Positions 8,540-17,186 are shown, counted from the stretch's first letter. The stretch is 64,000 nt of DNA from DATHWB01 sp035544575 (GCA_035544575.1 DATKEC010000132.1:7309-71308); one strand, 5' to 3'. The notes: a model not told the origin generated them from the letters alone. Translations and numbers: made by a program.

Positions 8540-9583
8540 ATGGCATTTGCTGACGGCATCGCCGACTTCCGGTCCGACACCGTGACCCGTCCCACCCCCG
8601 AGATGCGCCGGGCGATGGCCGAAGCCGAAGTCGGCGACGACGTCTACGGCGACGACCCCACCGTGAATCTTCTCCAGGAAGAAGCCGCCGCCGCGGTGGG
8701 CAAGGCTTCTGCAATCTTCGTTCCGACCGGAACGATGGGGAACCAACTGAGTCTCATGGTTCAGACCCGGCCCGGCGACGACGTGCTGTGCGACGAAGGG
8801 GCACACGTCCGCAACATCGAGAAAGGGGCGGCGTCGGCGTTCTCTGGTGTTTCCTTCCGACCGGTGCATGCCCCCGGCGGCTGGATCCAGCCGAACCAGA
8901 TCGATGCGGTGATGGCCACCGCCGGGCGGTTCTTTCCTCGGATCCGGCTGATGGTGTGGGAGAACTCCCACAATCTCTCGGGTGGCCGGGTGATCCCGGT
9001 CGAAGGTGTGCGGGCAGGCAATGAGGCCGCCCGCCGGCATGGGCTTTCGGTCCACTTCGACGGTGCTCGGATCTTCAATGCCGCCGCCGCACTCGACGTC
9101 GAAGCCGACGAACTGGCGGACGGGTGTGACACGGTGACGTTCTGTTTCTCCAAGGGCCTCGGCGCCCCGGTGGGATCTGTGATCTGCGGCTCGACGGAAC
9201 TCATCGAGGAGATCCACTATCTGCGCAAGCGGATGGGAGGCGGCATGCGGCAGGTCGGTGTCCTGGCCGCTCCGGCCCGCATAGCACTCCGTGATCGCCA
9301 CCGCCTCGGCGAAGACCACGCTCTCGCCCGATATCTGGCCGAACAGATCGCCGACCACGCACCCGATGCGCTCGACCCGAAATCGGTCGAGACCAACATC
9401 GTCAATGTGGCCGTCGACCACTTGCCTGTGTCCATCGAGGCCGGGCTGACTGCCGTACGCGCCAACGGGATGCTGGTGAACCCGCCGCTGTTCGGTGGCG
9501 TGTGGAGGCTCGTCACGCATCGTGACCTCGATCGGTCCGACGTGGATCGGCTGGTGACCACGCTCTTCCACGCCGGCCAATAG
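8540..9583 (+). CDS. ltaE: Low-specificity L-threonine aldolase
   Basis: A 347-residue PLP enzyme that cleaves L-threonine/L-allo-threonine to glycine and acetaldehyde. DFRSDTVTRPTPEMRRAM at the N-terminus, GDDVYGDDPTVNLLQ (32-46), H89 stacking on PLP (DEGAHV), D174 in HFDGARIFNA and K205 in FCFSKGLGAPVGS, the PLP lysine, are all as expected. The length is normal. The start ATG 8540 is 17 nt after the hairpin. It lies just before the fatty acid cluster but has no obvious functional link to it. Confidence 0.93.
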   Translation: MAFADGIADFRSDTVTRPTPEMRRAMAEAEVGDDVYGDDPTVNLLQEEAAAAVGKASAIFVPTGTMGNQLSLMVQTRPGDDVLCDEGAHVRNIEKGAASAFSGVSFRPVHAPGGWIQPNQIDAVMATAGRFFPRIRLMVWENSHNLSGGRVIPVEGVRAGNEAARRHGLSVHFDGARIFNAAAALDVEADELADGCDTVTFCFSKGLGAPVGSVICGSTELIEEIHYLRKRMGGGMRQVGVLAAPARIALRDRHRLGEDHALARYLAEQIADHAPDALDPKSVETNIVNVAVDHLPVSIEAGLTAVRANGMLVNPPLFGGVWRLVTHRDLDRSDVDRLVTTLFHAGQ

Positions 9584-9609
9584 GCTGGCCAACCCGACAG
9601 GAAGGTCCG

Positions 9610-10560
9610 ATGACGTTTGCGGTGTTGTTCCCCGGGCAGGGAAGCCAGTTCGTGGGGATGGGCTCGGACCTCTTCGATGCTCGTGCCGATCTCTTGGGGG
9701 AGCGTGCCGACGAAATTCTCGGCTGGTCCCTGCGGGATCTGTGTCTCGATGGGCCCGAAGAAGAACTGACACGTACCGAGCACGCCCAACCAGCCCTGTT
9801 CGCGCTCACCTTTGCGCTGTGGGTCGAGTTCGCCGACCGGCTCGCCTACCTTCCGAGCGCCGCCGCCGGCCACTCCCTCGGCGAATACACCGCGCTCGCC
9901 GCAGCCGGCGTCATCGATTACGACGATGCCCTGGGGGTGGTGGCCGAACGGGGCAAAGCGATGGCCGCCGCGGCCGATCTGGAGCCGTCGGGAATGGCGG
10001 CGCTCATCGGCGCCGACGTCGAACTGGCCGAATCCGTCGAAGCCGCCAGCCGCGCCATCGGTGGTCGGCTCACCGTGGCGAACGACAATGCGCCGGGTCA
10101 GGTGGTGGTGGCGGGCGGCACCGAGGATCTCGACTGGCTGGAGGCGAACGGCCGCGAGCTCGGGGTGCGACGGGCGGTTCGGCTCAAGGTGGCCGGAGCG
10201 TTCCATTCGCCGTTCATGGGGCCGGCCGCCGAGCGCGTGGCGGCTGCGGTTGCCTCCATCGAAGCCCGTGAGGGTCGTTTCGATGTGTACGCCAACGTGA
10301 CTGCCACGCCGGTGGAACCCGGTCGGATCCGGACGTCGCTGGCCGAACAGGTCGTCGGACGGGTGCGGTTCGCCGACACGTTGCGCAACATCGCCGGCCA
10401 GGGGATCGGAACTTTCGTCCACGTCGGTCCTGGCGATGTCACCGCCGGCATGGCCAAGCGCACCGTTGTGGGGGCGGAGGTGCTGACGGTGTCGGATCTG
10501 ACAGGAATCGACGCCGCGGTAGAAGCACTCTCTACCATCGACTCCCCTGGAGGTGCTTGA
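9610..10560 (+). CDS. fabD: Malonyl-CoA:ACP transacylase
   Basis: Moves malonyl groups from CoA to acyl carrier protein to supply the elongation step. A 316-residue protein with FPGQGSQFVGMG (7-18), the catalytic GHSLGEYTAL with S89, an active-site arginine in the following helix region, and the histidine in GAFHSPFM. It is the first gene of fabD-fabH-fabG-acpP-fabF, all on the plus strand. Its TGA overlaps the fabH ATG by one base, and the GGAGG for fabH lies inside its last codons (10549-10553). Confidence 0.96.
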   Translation: MTFAVLFPGQGSQFVGMGSDLFDARADLLGERADEILGWSLRDLCLDGPEEELTRTEHAQPALFALTFALWVEFADRLAYLPSAAAGHSLGEYTALAAAGVIDYDDALGVVAERGKAMAAAADLEPSGMAALIGADVELAESVEAASRAIGGRLTVANDNAPGQVVVAGGTEDLDWLEANGRELGVRRAVRLKVAGAFHSPFMGPAAERVAAAVASIEAREGRFDVYANVTATPVEPGRIRTSLAEQVVGRVRFADTLRNIAGQGIGTFVHVGPGDVTAGMAKRTVVGAEVLTVSDLTGIDAAVEALSTIDSPGGA

Positions 10561-11642
10561 TGCCGAATGCCGAGATCGTCGGATGGGGAAAGGCGATGCC
10601 ACCGACCGTCCTCTCCAATGCCGACCTCGAGAGGATCGTCGACACGAACGACGAGTGGATCACCACACGCACCGGCATGAAGGAGCGTCGCATCTCCCAT
10701 GTGGAGGCCTCCGACCTCGCCGCAGTGGCGTCACTGCGGGCGTTGGCGGCAGCCGGGATGGACCCGGGTGAGATCGATTTCATGATCAACGCCACCTGCA
10801 CGCCGGAATCGATCATCCCGGCGTCCGTGGCATACCTGCAGGCAAAGATCGGCGCGGTGGGGGCGGGGGCGATCGACGTCAACGCCAACTGCTCCGGGTT
10901 CATCTACGCCATGGTGATGGCGTCTTCGCTGATCCAGACCGGGATAGCCCGCAACGTGCTCCTCACCGGCGTCGAGAAGATGCACTACGTCATGGACTAT
11001 TCGGACCGGTCCACCTGCATTCTGTTCGGTGACGGCGCCGGTGCGGCGGTGATGCGGCCCACCGACGAGCCGATCGGGCTCTTGTCCGGGATGATGGGCA
11101 ACGACGGCAGGATCGCCGAGCACCTGACGGTGCCCAGCTTCGGATCCTCCGGTACCAGGGCTCCGCGGGCGGCGTCGTCGTGTGGCGTGGTCATGAACGG
11201 GCCCGAGATCTTCCGCAACGCCGTCGTCCGGATGGGGGAGGCGGCGCTCGAGGTCGCCACCAACGTCGGGTGGGCGATCGAGGACATCGACCTGCTCATT
11301 CCTCACCAGGCCAACAAGCGAATCATCGATGCCACCGCCCGCCGGCTCGACCTCGACGAGGACAAGGTGTTCGTCAACGTGCACAAGTACGGCAACACGA
11401 GTTCGGCGACGATCCCGGTGGCGCTGACCGAAGCGATCGAGGAGGAGCGCATTCCGCCCCACGCCAATCTGGTGTTCGCCGCCTTCGGCGGAGGCCTGTC
11501 CTGGGCTGCGGCGGCCGTCAAATGGGGGGAGCGGGTGACGCCGGTCGGCCACTCGGATGCCCAGATTCCCGAATTCGAGGGCACCGTCTTCGACATCCTC
11601 CAGCCCAGCCTCGACTTCTTCGGCGTGGGCGTCAAACCGTGA
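10560..11642 (+). CDS. fabH: Beta-ketoacyl-ACP synthase III
   Basis: Starts fatty acid synthesis by condensing an acyl-CoA primer with malonyl-ACP. A 360-residue protein with catalytic C111 (VNANCSGFIYA), histidine in LIPHQANKRI and asparagine in KYGNTSSATIP, the full Cys-His-Asn triad. The start ATG 10560 is preceded by GGAGGTGCT. A TTG three bases upstream is in frame but less well placed. The C-terminus is about 25 residues longer than E. coli FabH. Primer specificity (straight or branched) is not readable. Confidence 0.95.
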   Translation: MPNAEIVGWGKAMPPTVLSNADLERIVDTNDEWITTRTGMKERRISHVEASDLAAVASLRALAAAGMDPGEIDFMINATCTPESIIPASVAYLQAKIGAVGAGAIDVNANCSGFIYAMVMASSLIQTGIARNVLLTGVEKMHYVMDYSDRSTCILFGDGAGAAVMRPTDEPIGLLSGMMGNDGRIAEHLTVPSFGSSGTRAPRAASSCGVVMNGPEIFRNAVVRMGEAALEVATNVGWAIEDIDLLIPHQANKRIIDATARRLDLDEDKVFVNVHKYGNTSSATIPVALTEAIEEERIPPHANLVFAAFGGGLSWAAAAVKWGERVTPVGHSDAQIPEFEGTVFDILQPSLDFFGVGVKP

Positions 11643-12373
11643 GTCGGGTGGCCCTCGTGACCGGTGGCTCGCGCGGCATCGGCCGGTCGATCGCCCTTGC
11701 ACTCTCCGCGGCCGGCCATCGGGTGGCGGTCAACTACGCCTCCAGGGCGGACGCCGCCGACGATGTCGTTGCGGCCATACGCGGCGCGGGGGGCGAGGCT
11801 TTGGCAGTGGGGGCTGACGTCGCATCCCAGGAAGCAGTCGTGGCGATGTTCGAGGAAGTGTCCGCCGCGTTCGGTCCTGTCGAGATCCTCGTCAACAACG
11901 CCGGCATCACCCGGGACGACCTGTTGCTCCGGATGAGCGTCGAAGCCTTCGATGCCGTGATCGCCACCAATCTCCGGTCTGCGTTTCTGTGTTCGAAGGC
12001 GGCGATGCGAGGCATGCTCAAGGCGCGGTGGGGTCGGATCGTCTCCATCGGCTCGGTCGCCGGCATCGCGGGAAACCCCGGCCAGGCCAACTACGCCGCT
12101 TCCAAGGCGGGGCTGATCGGGATGTCGAAGTCGATCGCCAAGGAGGTCGGGTCCCGCGGGATCACGGTCAACGTCGTCGCGCCCGGTTTCATCGCCACCG
12201 AGATGACCGAGAAGCTGGGTGAGGACGCCAGGCGGGCATCGCTCGGCGCGATCACGCTCGGCAGGTTCGGCGACCCAGACGACGTCGCAGCCGCGGTGAC
12301 GTTCCTCGCTTCGGAAGGGGCGGGCTACATCACCGGCCAGGTTCTGTCGGTCGACGGGGGCATCGCCCTCTAG
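11639..12373 (+). CDS. fabG: 3-oxoacyl-ACP reductase
   Basis: NADPH-dependent reduction of 3-ketoacyl-ACP. A 244-residue short-chain dehydrogenase with TGGSRGIG (cofactor glycine loop at residues 7-14), NNAG, catalytic serine in SIGSVAG and YAASK with Tyr/Lys. The GTG start at 11639 overlaps the fabH stop (GTGA). Position between fabH and acpP supports the fatty acid role over other SDR functions. Confidence 0.95.
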   Translation: MSRVALVTGGSRGIGRSIALALSAAGHRVAVNYASRADAADDVVAAIRGAGGEALAVGADVASQEAVVAMFEEVSAAFGPVEILVNNAGITRDDLLLRMSVEAFDAVIATNLRSAFLCSKAAMRGMLKARWGRIVSIGSVAGIAGNPGQANYAASKAGLIGMSKSIAKEVGSRGITVNVVAPGFIATEMTEKLGEDARRASLGAITLGRFGDPDDVAAAVTFLASEGAGYITGQVLSVDGGIAL

Positions 12374-12405
12374 GCTGGCCGTTCCACCTACGAAGGAGAG
12401 ACAGC

Positions 12406-12651
12406 ATGGATCGTGGTGAGATCTCAGCGAGGATGCAGAAGCTCCTCGTCTCGGAACTGGGGCTCGACGAGTCCAAGATCAACGACGACGCCAACTTCGA
12501 AGAGGATCTCGAGGTCGACTCGCTCGGTGTCGTCGAATTGCTGATGGCGCTGGAAGACGAGTTCGGGGTGAAGATTCCCGATGAGGACGCCGAGAGCATC
12601 CACACCGTCGGCCAGGCCGTCGATCTCGTAGCCGCCAAGCTCGCCGGCTGA
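12406..12651 (+). CDS. acpP: Acyl carrier protein
   Basis: An 81-residue acidic carrier protein. The 4'-phosphopantetheine attachment serine is in EVDSLGVVELLMALEDEFG, close to the usual DSLD context but with Gly after Leu. A strong GAAGGAGAG lies 9-17 bases upstream of ATG 12406. The gene sits 32 nt after fabG and 1 nt before fabF, the normal place for the fatty acid ACP. Confidence 0.95.
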   Translation: MDRGEISARMQKLLVSELGLDESKINDDANFEEDLEVDSLGVVELLMALEDEFGVKIPDEDAESIHTVGQAVDLVAAKLAG

Positions 12652-12652
12652 C

Positions 12653-13909
12653 ATGACCCGCGACCGCCGCCGGGTCGTGGTGACCGGTTTGGGGGCGATC
12701 TCCCCGGTGGGCCGGACGATGGCCGACACGTGGGATTCGGTCGTCGCGGGCCGGTCCGGCGCCGGACCCATCACGCTCTTCGACACGGCCGAGCACAAAG
12801 TCTCGATCGCCGCGGAGGTGTCGAACTTCGATCCCACCGAATACTTCGAGGCGAAGGAAGCACGTCGACTCGACCGCTGTAGCCAGTTTGCACTGGTCGC
12901 GGCCCGCGAAGCGATGGCCGATGCCGGCCTCGAACTCGACCCTGATTCCGAGGAGGCCGAGCGCTCGGGTGCGCTGATCGGGGTCGGCTTCGGTGGGATG
13001 GACACGTTCATCGAGGAAGTTGGCATCCTTCACGAGCGCGGTCCGGGACGGGTGAGTCCGCTCGGCATTCCCAAGATCATCGCCAACATGCCCGCCGGTC
13101 TGGTGTCCATCGAACATCACCTGCTTGGTCCGGTGTCGTGCACCGTCACGGCGTGCTCGGCTTCGGCCAACGCCATCGGAGACGCGGCGGAGATCATCCG
13201 TCGTGGTGCGGCCGACATGATGGTTGCGGGAGGCTCAGAAGCGGCGATCACGACCTACGCGGTTGCCGCCTTTGCTCAGGCGCGCGCACTCAGTGCCCGC
13301 AACGACGACCCCGTGGCGGCGTCGCGTCCTTTCGACGCCGGGCGTGATGGCTTCGTGATGGGTGAGGGGGCGGCGGTACTCGTGCTCGAAGAGCGCGAGA
13401 GGGCGCTCGCTCGCGGGGCGACGATCCATGCCGAGGTGACCGGTTACGGAATGTCGGCCGACTCATATCACATCACCCTTCCCAAGCCGGGAGGGACAGG
13501 AGCGGCCCGAGCCGTGAAGGCCGCCCTCGCCGATGCCGGCCTCGAGGGGGCCGACCTCGACTACATCAACGCCCACGGGACGTCCACGCCGGCCAATGAC
13601 TCCACCGAGACACTGGCTTTGAAGGTGGCCCTCGGCGAGGAAGTCGCCCGGGCCGTGCCGGTGTCGTCCACCAAATCGATGACCGGTCACCTGCTGGGCG
13701 GTGCCGGAGCGTTGGAGGCGGCGATCGCGATACGGGCGATCCAGACCGGCATCCTGCCGCCCACCATCAACTACGACGAGCCCGATCCCGAATGCGATCT
13801 GGACTACGTCCCGAACGAAGCGCGCCAGGTGGATGCCGTCGACCACGTCGCTTCGAACAGCTTCGGATTCGGCGGACACAATGTGACGCTGATCCTCAGC
13901 CGGGCTTGA
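12653..13909 (+). CDS. fabF: Beta-ketoacyl-ACP synthase II
   Basis: Elongating condensing enzyme; 418 residues of the thiolase fold. Catalytic C168 (TVTACSASANAIG), first histidine in INAHGTSTPANDSTE and second in STKSMTGHLLGGAGALEA give the Cys-His-His set of elongation synthases. The SFGFGGHNV motif is at the C-terminus. It starts 1 nt after the acpP stop and ends the fab run. The following gene converges on it from 13928, leaving only 18 bp, so there is little room for a terminator. Confidence 0.95.
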   Translation: MTRDRRRVVVTGLGAISPVGRTMADTWDSVVAGRSGAGPITLFDTAEHKVSIAAEVSNFDPTEYFEAKEARRLDRCSQFALVAAREAMADAGLELDPDSEEAERSGALIGVGFGGMDTFIEEVGILHERGPGRVSPLGIPKIIANMPAGLVSIEHHLLGPVSCTVTACSASANAIGDAAEIIRRGAADMMVAGGSEAAITTYAVAAFAQARALSARNDDPVAASRPFDAGRDGFVMGEGAAVLVLEERERALARGATIHAEVTGYGMSADSYHITLPKPGGTGAARAVKAALADAGLEGADLDYINAHGTSTPANDSTETLALKVALGEEVARAVPVSSTKSMTGHLLGGAGALEAAIAIRAIQTGILPPTINYDEPDPECDLDYVPNEARQVDAVDHVASNSFGFGGHNVTLILSRA

Positions 13910-13927
13910 CGCCGCTACAAGATCGAC

Positions 13928-14734
13928 TCACCGCATCGCTCGAGCGAGGAGATCGCGGCTGTCAGTCCACCAGCGGCGGCGACGGTCGAACCGCTCCATC
14001 CCTCCCATCTCTGCCCACATCGCCACGAAGCCGGGGTCACCCAACGCCACCCGTCTGCGCACGAACTCTCCACCGCGGGCGATCGAGTCATCCAGAACCG
14101 CGAGCAGCTCGCCGCGGGCTGATGCATCGAGGCCGTACGTGTCGGCCACGAGATGCAGCCGGTCCGGCTTGTCTACCTGTCCCCATCCCAGGCGTACGGC
14201 GTTGACGTCGTCGTCGATGGGGACGCACAGCCGTGCGAACTGGGCCACGTCGTAGACGGGCCGTCCCGGCGCCGCGAAGTCGAAGTCCAGCAGCGCGACC
14301 GGTTCGCCGTTGCGGAACACGACGTTTTCGAGGCAGACGTCGTTGTCGCACACGATCGGGCCGCCCACCGGGTCCGCCATCTCCGTTGGCCAGTTGAGCC
14401 CCCGCGGGTCGAACGAGCGGGATGCTTCGTGAAACCTGGCCAACAGGGCCGCCATCGATGCGAGCGCCACGTCGGACTGCACCCACTCCGGGTACGGCGG
14501 AACGGGTACGTCGCCCTCGACGAACTCGAGCCGTTCCCGGCCATCCGCGTCGATGCCGATAGGCATCGACGCCCCCTCGAACCCGGCGGCACGCAGTGAC
14601 GAAAGGAAAGAGAGGATGGTCTCTGAGTGCTCGTTCGAAGGCCGGAGGACGTGACGGCCGACCCGGACGACCCGGCCCGCATTGGCGACGCCTCCTGCCA
14701 ACAGCGCTTCTTCGGTCCGGTCGGCGTCATCCAT
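13928..14734 (-). CDS. Aminoglycoside-phosphotransferase-fold kinase (APH family)
   Basis: A 268-residue protein of the APH/choline kinase-like fold. The catalytic loop reads IVCDNDVCLENVVF, so Asp and Asn of the HxDxxxxN motif are kept while the leading His is Asp. The metal-binding DFDFA follows (LLDFDFAAPGRP), then the YDVAQFARLCVPID helix. The N-terminal lobe has the AGGVANAGRVVRVGRHVLRP beta hairpin. Substrate is unknown; members phosphorylate antibiotics, homoserine, choline or sugars, and annotation as a resistance gene would not be justified. It is convergent with fabF. Confidence 0.78.
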   Translation of the reverse strand: MDDADRTEEALLAGGVANAGRVVRVGRHVLRPSNEHSETILSFLSSLRAAGFEGASMPIGIDADGRERLEFVEGDVPVPPYPEWVQSDVALASMAALLARFHEASRSFDPRGLNWPTEMADPVGGPIVCDNDVCLENVVFRNGEPVALLDFDFAAPGRPVYDVAQFARLCVPIDDDVNAVRLGWGQVDKPDRLHLVADTYGLDASARGELLAVLDDSIARGGEFVRRRVALGDPGFVAMWAEMGGMERFDRRRRWWTDSRDLLARAMR

Positions 14735-14740
14735 CGCAAT

Positions 14741-15037
14741 TCACTCGCCGGCCTCGCACCCCGCCGTCGGTGGTTCGTCTCCTTTGGCGATCGACTCCCG
14801 GTATTCGGCGATCGACCGGTAGACCAGCACCAGCACCACCGCCATTCCGACGGTGGCGAGCACGAACGCGACGACGGCCAGGGAGCCTGCCAACCCGGTG
14901 CAGGTCTGGATCGTCCCGTCCACCTCGACCCGACACGAGAGGTCCATGACGAGGTAGGTGATCCATCCGCTCAAACCGCCGATGACGAGCGAAGGGATCG
15001 AGATCCACGGGTTGGGGATGCGACGGCGGTCTGTCAA
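14741..15037 (-). CDS. Small two-TM membrane protein
   Basis: A 98-residue protein with two hydrophobic segments (ISIPSLVIGGLSGWITYLVM and LAVVAFVLATVGMAVVLVLV) and two cysteines in the extracytoplasmic-looking loop between them (LSCRVEVDGTIQTCTG). Start is TTG at 15037: an AAGGAGA sits 4 nt upstream and the TTGA overlaps the stop of the preceding gene, which indicates translational coupling. No known domain recognised. It lies upstream of the APH-fold kinase on the same strand. Confidence 0.65.
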   Translation of the reverse strand: MTDRRRIPNPWISIPSLVIGGLSGWITYLVMDLSCRVEVDGTIQTCTGLAGSLAVVAFVLATVGMAVVLVLVYRSIAEYRESIAKGDEPPTAGCEAGE

Positions 15038-15789
15038 GGCGTCTCCTTGCGGCGCCCGCGGGAGTCGAGACCGGCCGCATCGAGGATGTCGCCCGGTGCC
15101 AGTTCTGCGGGTATCGGCACCGCACGGCCGGGCGAGGCGAGCGGTATGACGGCGACTCGGACGTCGGCGGACCAGGCCAACCATGACAACGCCAGGTAGG
15201 CGGCGACTGCCGGCAGCCACCAAGGAAAGTCGATGACGAAGGCGACGGCGACGGCCAGCGCCGGCAGACCGAACCGGCTGGCCCACAACGCGGTCGGCCG
15301 GGCACGGCTGTACCAGACGGCGAGGGCCACGGTCCCGCCGGCCACGGCCCAATCCCAGCGATCCACGCCGCCGGGCTGCAGGGCACCGATCAGGACAGGG
15401 ACGGCGAGCATGCCGAGAACCAGTCCGGCGGCTTTGCGGGGCGGAGCATCGGCTGGAGGCCGGTGACGAACCGCCGCCCTCAGACCGGAGCCCAGGAGCC
15501 CTGCCAACCCGAAACCGGCGGCGCCGACCATCACCACCCAGGCGGGAGTGATCGCGTGGGTGACGGCAGGGATGGCGAGCATCGACACGAGGCCGATGCC
15601 CAGTCCCACCGACCACCGGGCCGCCCCGACCAGGGCACCGACGATCGTGATGGCGGTGAGGAGGAGATGCCCGGCCGCCAGCATCGCCCCCGCCCCGTCG
15701 GTCCACACCGCGTCAGCCCCGGTGAGGATGAGCGCGGCGGCGAGGGACGAGACGAGGAGTGCGGCAGTGGTGAGGATGGCGATGAGCAC
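15034..15789 (-). CDS. Multi-pass membrane protein of unknown function
   Basis: A 251-residue protein with about seven to eight hydrophobic segments in the first 200 residues and a short soluble C-terminal tail (GRAVPIPAELAPGDILDAAG). The very high Ala/Leu/Val content makes family assignment by eye impossible. It is first in a three-gene minus-strand run with the small TTG-start membrane protein and the APH-fold kinase, and is divergent from the Nudix gene (47 nt between starts). Confidence 0.7.
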   Translation of the reverse strand: MLIAILTTAALLVSSLAAALILTGADAVWTDGAGAMLAAGHLLLTAITIVGALVGAARWSVGLGIGLVSMLAIPAVTHAITPAWVVMVGAAGFGLAGLLGSGLRAAVRHRPPADAPPRKAAGLVLGMLAVPVLIGALQPGGVDRWDWAVAGGTVALAVWYSRARPTALWASRFGLPALAVAVAFVIDFPWWLPAVAAYLALSWLAWSADVRVAVIPLASPGRAVPIPAELAPGDILDAAGLDSRGRRKETP

Positions 15790-15836
15790 GGTACGTTGCC
15801 CCGAGTGTCAACTGTGTTCGACCCCTGTGCAAGACG

Positions 15837-16364
15837 GTGACCGAGTTCTGGCCCGGTGAGTTCCGGTTCTGTCCGATGTGTGCCACCGCTCTGCAGGCCA
15901 CCGAGCGGGGTGGGCGAACCCGGATGGCGTGCCCGGGCTGCGGCTACGTGCACTTTCGCGATCCCGGTGTCGGCGCCGCGGTTCTCCTGGAGGATGGAGC
16001 CGGTCGGGTGCTGCTCGTGCAACGGGGGAGCAGCGCCACCAAGGCGGGCCTGTGGTGCGTGCCCTGTGGTTACGTGGACTACGGCGAAGAGGTGCGGGCG
16101 GCTGCGGCGAGGGAGGTGCGGGAGGAAACAGGGCTGGAGGTGGAGGTAGGGGATCCGGTCTTCGTCAGCTCCAACTTCCACGATCCGGAGAAGCTGACCG
16201 TCGGCATCTGGTTCGCGGGGCGGATCGTGGGCGGTGTCGCCGAGGCGGGAGACGACGCCGTCGACGTCGGGTGGTTCGAACCCGGTGACTTACCACCGCT
16301 CGCCTTCGAGACCGATGCCGAGTTGTTCCGAGTTCGCTTCGGGGTCGACGCCCGGCTCGGCTGA
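15837..16364 (+). CDS. Nudix hydrolase with N-terminal zinc ribbon
   Basis: A 175-residue protein. Residues 11-35 form a zinc ribbon (FCPMCATAL ... MACPGCGYVHF, two CxxC pairs), and the Nudix box follows as GYVDYGEEVRAAAAREVREETGLEV, matching GX5EX7REUXEEXGU. The arrangement resembles NudC-like or ADP-ribose/NADH pyrophosphatases, but it lacks the long N-terminal domain of NudC. The GTG start at 15837 gives MTEFWPGEFRFCPMC. The last 75 bp overlap the 3' end of the convergent histidine phosphatase gene. Confidence 0.87.
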   Translation: MTEFWPGEFRFCPMCATALQATERGGRTRMACPGCGYVHFRDPGVGAAVLLEDGAGRVLLVQRGSSATKAGLWCVPCGYVDYGEEVRAAAAREVREETGLEVEVGDPVFVSSNFHDPEKLTVGIWFAGRIVGGVAEAGDDAVDVGWFEPGDLPPLAFETDAELFRVRFGVDARLG

Positions 16365-17021
16365 CGGCTGGGTTGGCCTGTGAGCTGACGCCTGGGTTGC
16401 CGCCGCGGCTGACGTCTCGGCCAGCTGGGCCTGCTCCGGGTGCCAGACCGTGAGCTCGGTCCACGGGGTTCCCGGTTTGAGCGTGATCACCGTTCCGTGC
16501 GCGGGCTTGTCGACGTGCTGGTTGGCGAGGTCGCGCCCGGTGATGGACAGCCGGGCGGCCTGGACGGGATCCTGGTGGGAGACCACGACGACGTCGCCGT
16601 CGTGGCGGGAGGCGATCGACGCCAGCACGGTTCGCATCCGTGCCGCGAGTGCGGTCAAAGACTCGGAGGCGAAAGGCATGTCGAGGGGATGCTCGAGGTA
16701 CGCCTCGAGCTCGCCGGGGCGCTCCTTGGGAAGATCCTCCCAGGCGATCCCGGCCCAGTCGTCGGCCATCTTCCACTCGACGAGTTCGGGATCCACCCGG
16801 ATGGGGATTCCGTGATGCGCGGCGACCGGCTCGGCGGTGGCGAGAGCGCGTTCCAGCGGTGAGGACCAGACGGCGACGACCGGGGCGGAGCGCAGGTAGC
16901 GGCTGACTGCCCGAGCCTGGGCCACCCCCGCTTCGGTCAGTTCGAACCCGGGCAAGGACGCATACACGACATGCCCCGGATTCCAGACCTCCCCATGCCT
17001 CACCAAGTGCACCCGCCCCAT
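16290..17021 (-). CDS. Histidine phosphatase superfamily protein
   Basis: A 243-residue phosphoglycerate mutase-like phosphatase. The catalytic LVRHGEVWNP is at residues 6-15, the second arginine is in SSPLERALATAEP, and the second histidine is in VVVVSHQDPVQAA. The core ends near residue 195. A Thr/Gln/Ala-rich tail follows that is encoded by degenerate 24-bp repeats, and its end overlaps the Nudix gene on the other strand. This matches actinobacterial phosphatases of unassigned substrate. Its ATG (17021) is only 3 bp from a 162-bp inverted-repeat element, so its leader or promoter lies in that element. Confidence 0.85.
   Translation of the reverse strand: MGRVHLVRHGEVWNPGHVVYASLPGFELTEAGVAQARAVSRYLRSAPVVAVWSSPLERALATAEPVAAHHGIPIRVDPELVEWKMADDWAGIAWEDLPKERPGELEAYLEHPLDMPFASESLTALAARMRTVLASIASRHDGDVVVVSHQDPVQAARLSITGRDLANQHVDKPAHGTVITLKPGTPWTELTVWHPEQAQLAETSAAAATQASAHRPTQPSAEPGVDPEANSEQLGIGLEGERW
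16361..16410. repeat. Degenerate 24-bp tandem repeat in the histidine phosphatase tail
   Basis: GCTGACGGCTGGGTTG, GCTGACGCCTGGGTTG and a partial GCTGACGTCTCGG follow each other at a 24-bp period. On the minus strand this encodes an 8-residue repeat of the form SAxxxTQx. Confidence 0.6.
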
Positions 17022-17024
17022 ACC

Positions 17025-17186
17025 CGCTTTTTAGCGGGGCAGCGCGTCATTAGTGACGCGTTTGGCATGAGAGAAGCGATGACAGGGGGCCGACGGTGCT
17101 GCTCGCGAGGGCGCCCGAACCCGGCCGCCTTGGGCTTCTCTAGTGCGGATCGCGTCGTTTCTGACGCGCTGCCCCGCTAAAAAGCG
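17025..17186. repeat. 162-bp element with 53-bp imperfect terminal inverted repeats
   Basis: The left arm 17025-17077 starts CGCTTTTTAGCGGGGCAGCG. The right arm 17134-17186 reads the same on the other strand. The first 25 bp of the arms are identical, and the inner ends (GAGAAGC / GCTTCTC) match again. Each arm contains nested small hairpins: CGCT-TTTT-AGCG and, in the left arm, CGCGTCA-TTAG-TGACGCG. The element fills the space between the divergent histidine phosphatase and dinB starts. A related single arm lies at 47354-47406. Confidence 0.85.

Noticed and set aside
13928..14734. Antibiotic resistance (aminoglycoside phosphotransferase)
   Set aside because: Only the fold is shared; the motif is altered and no mobile or resistance context exists.
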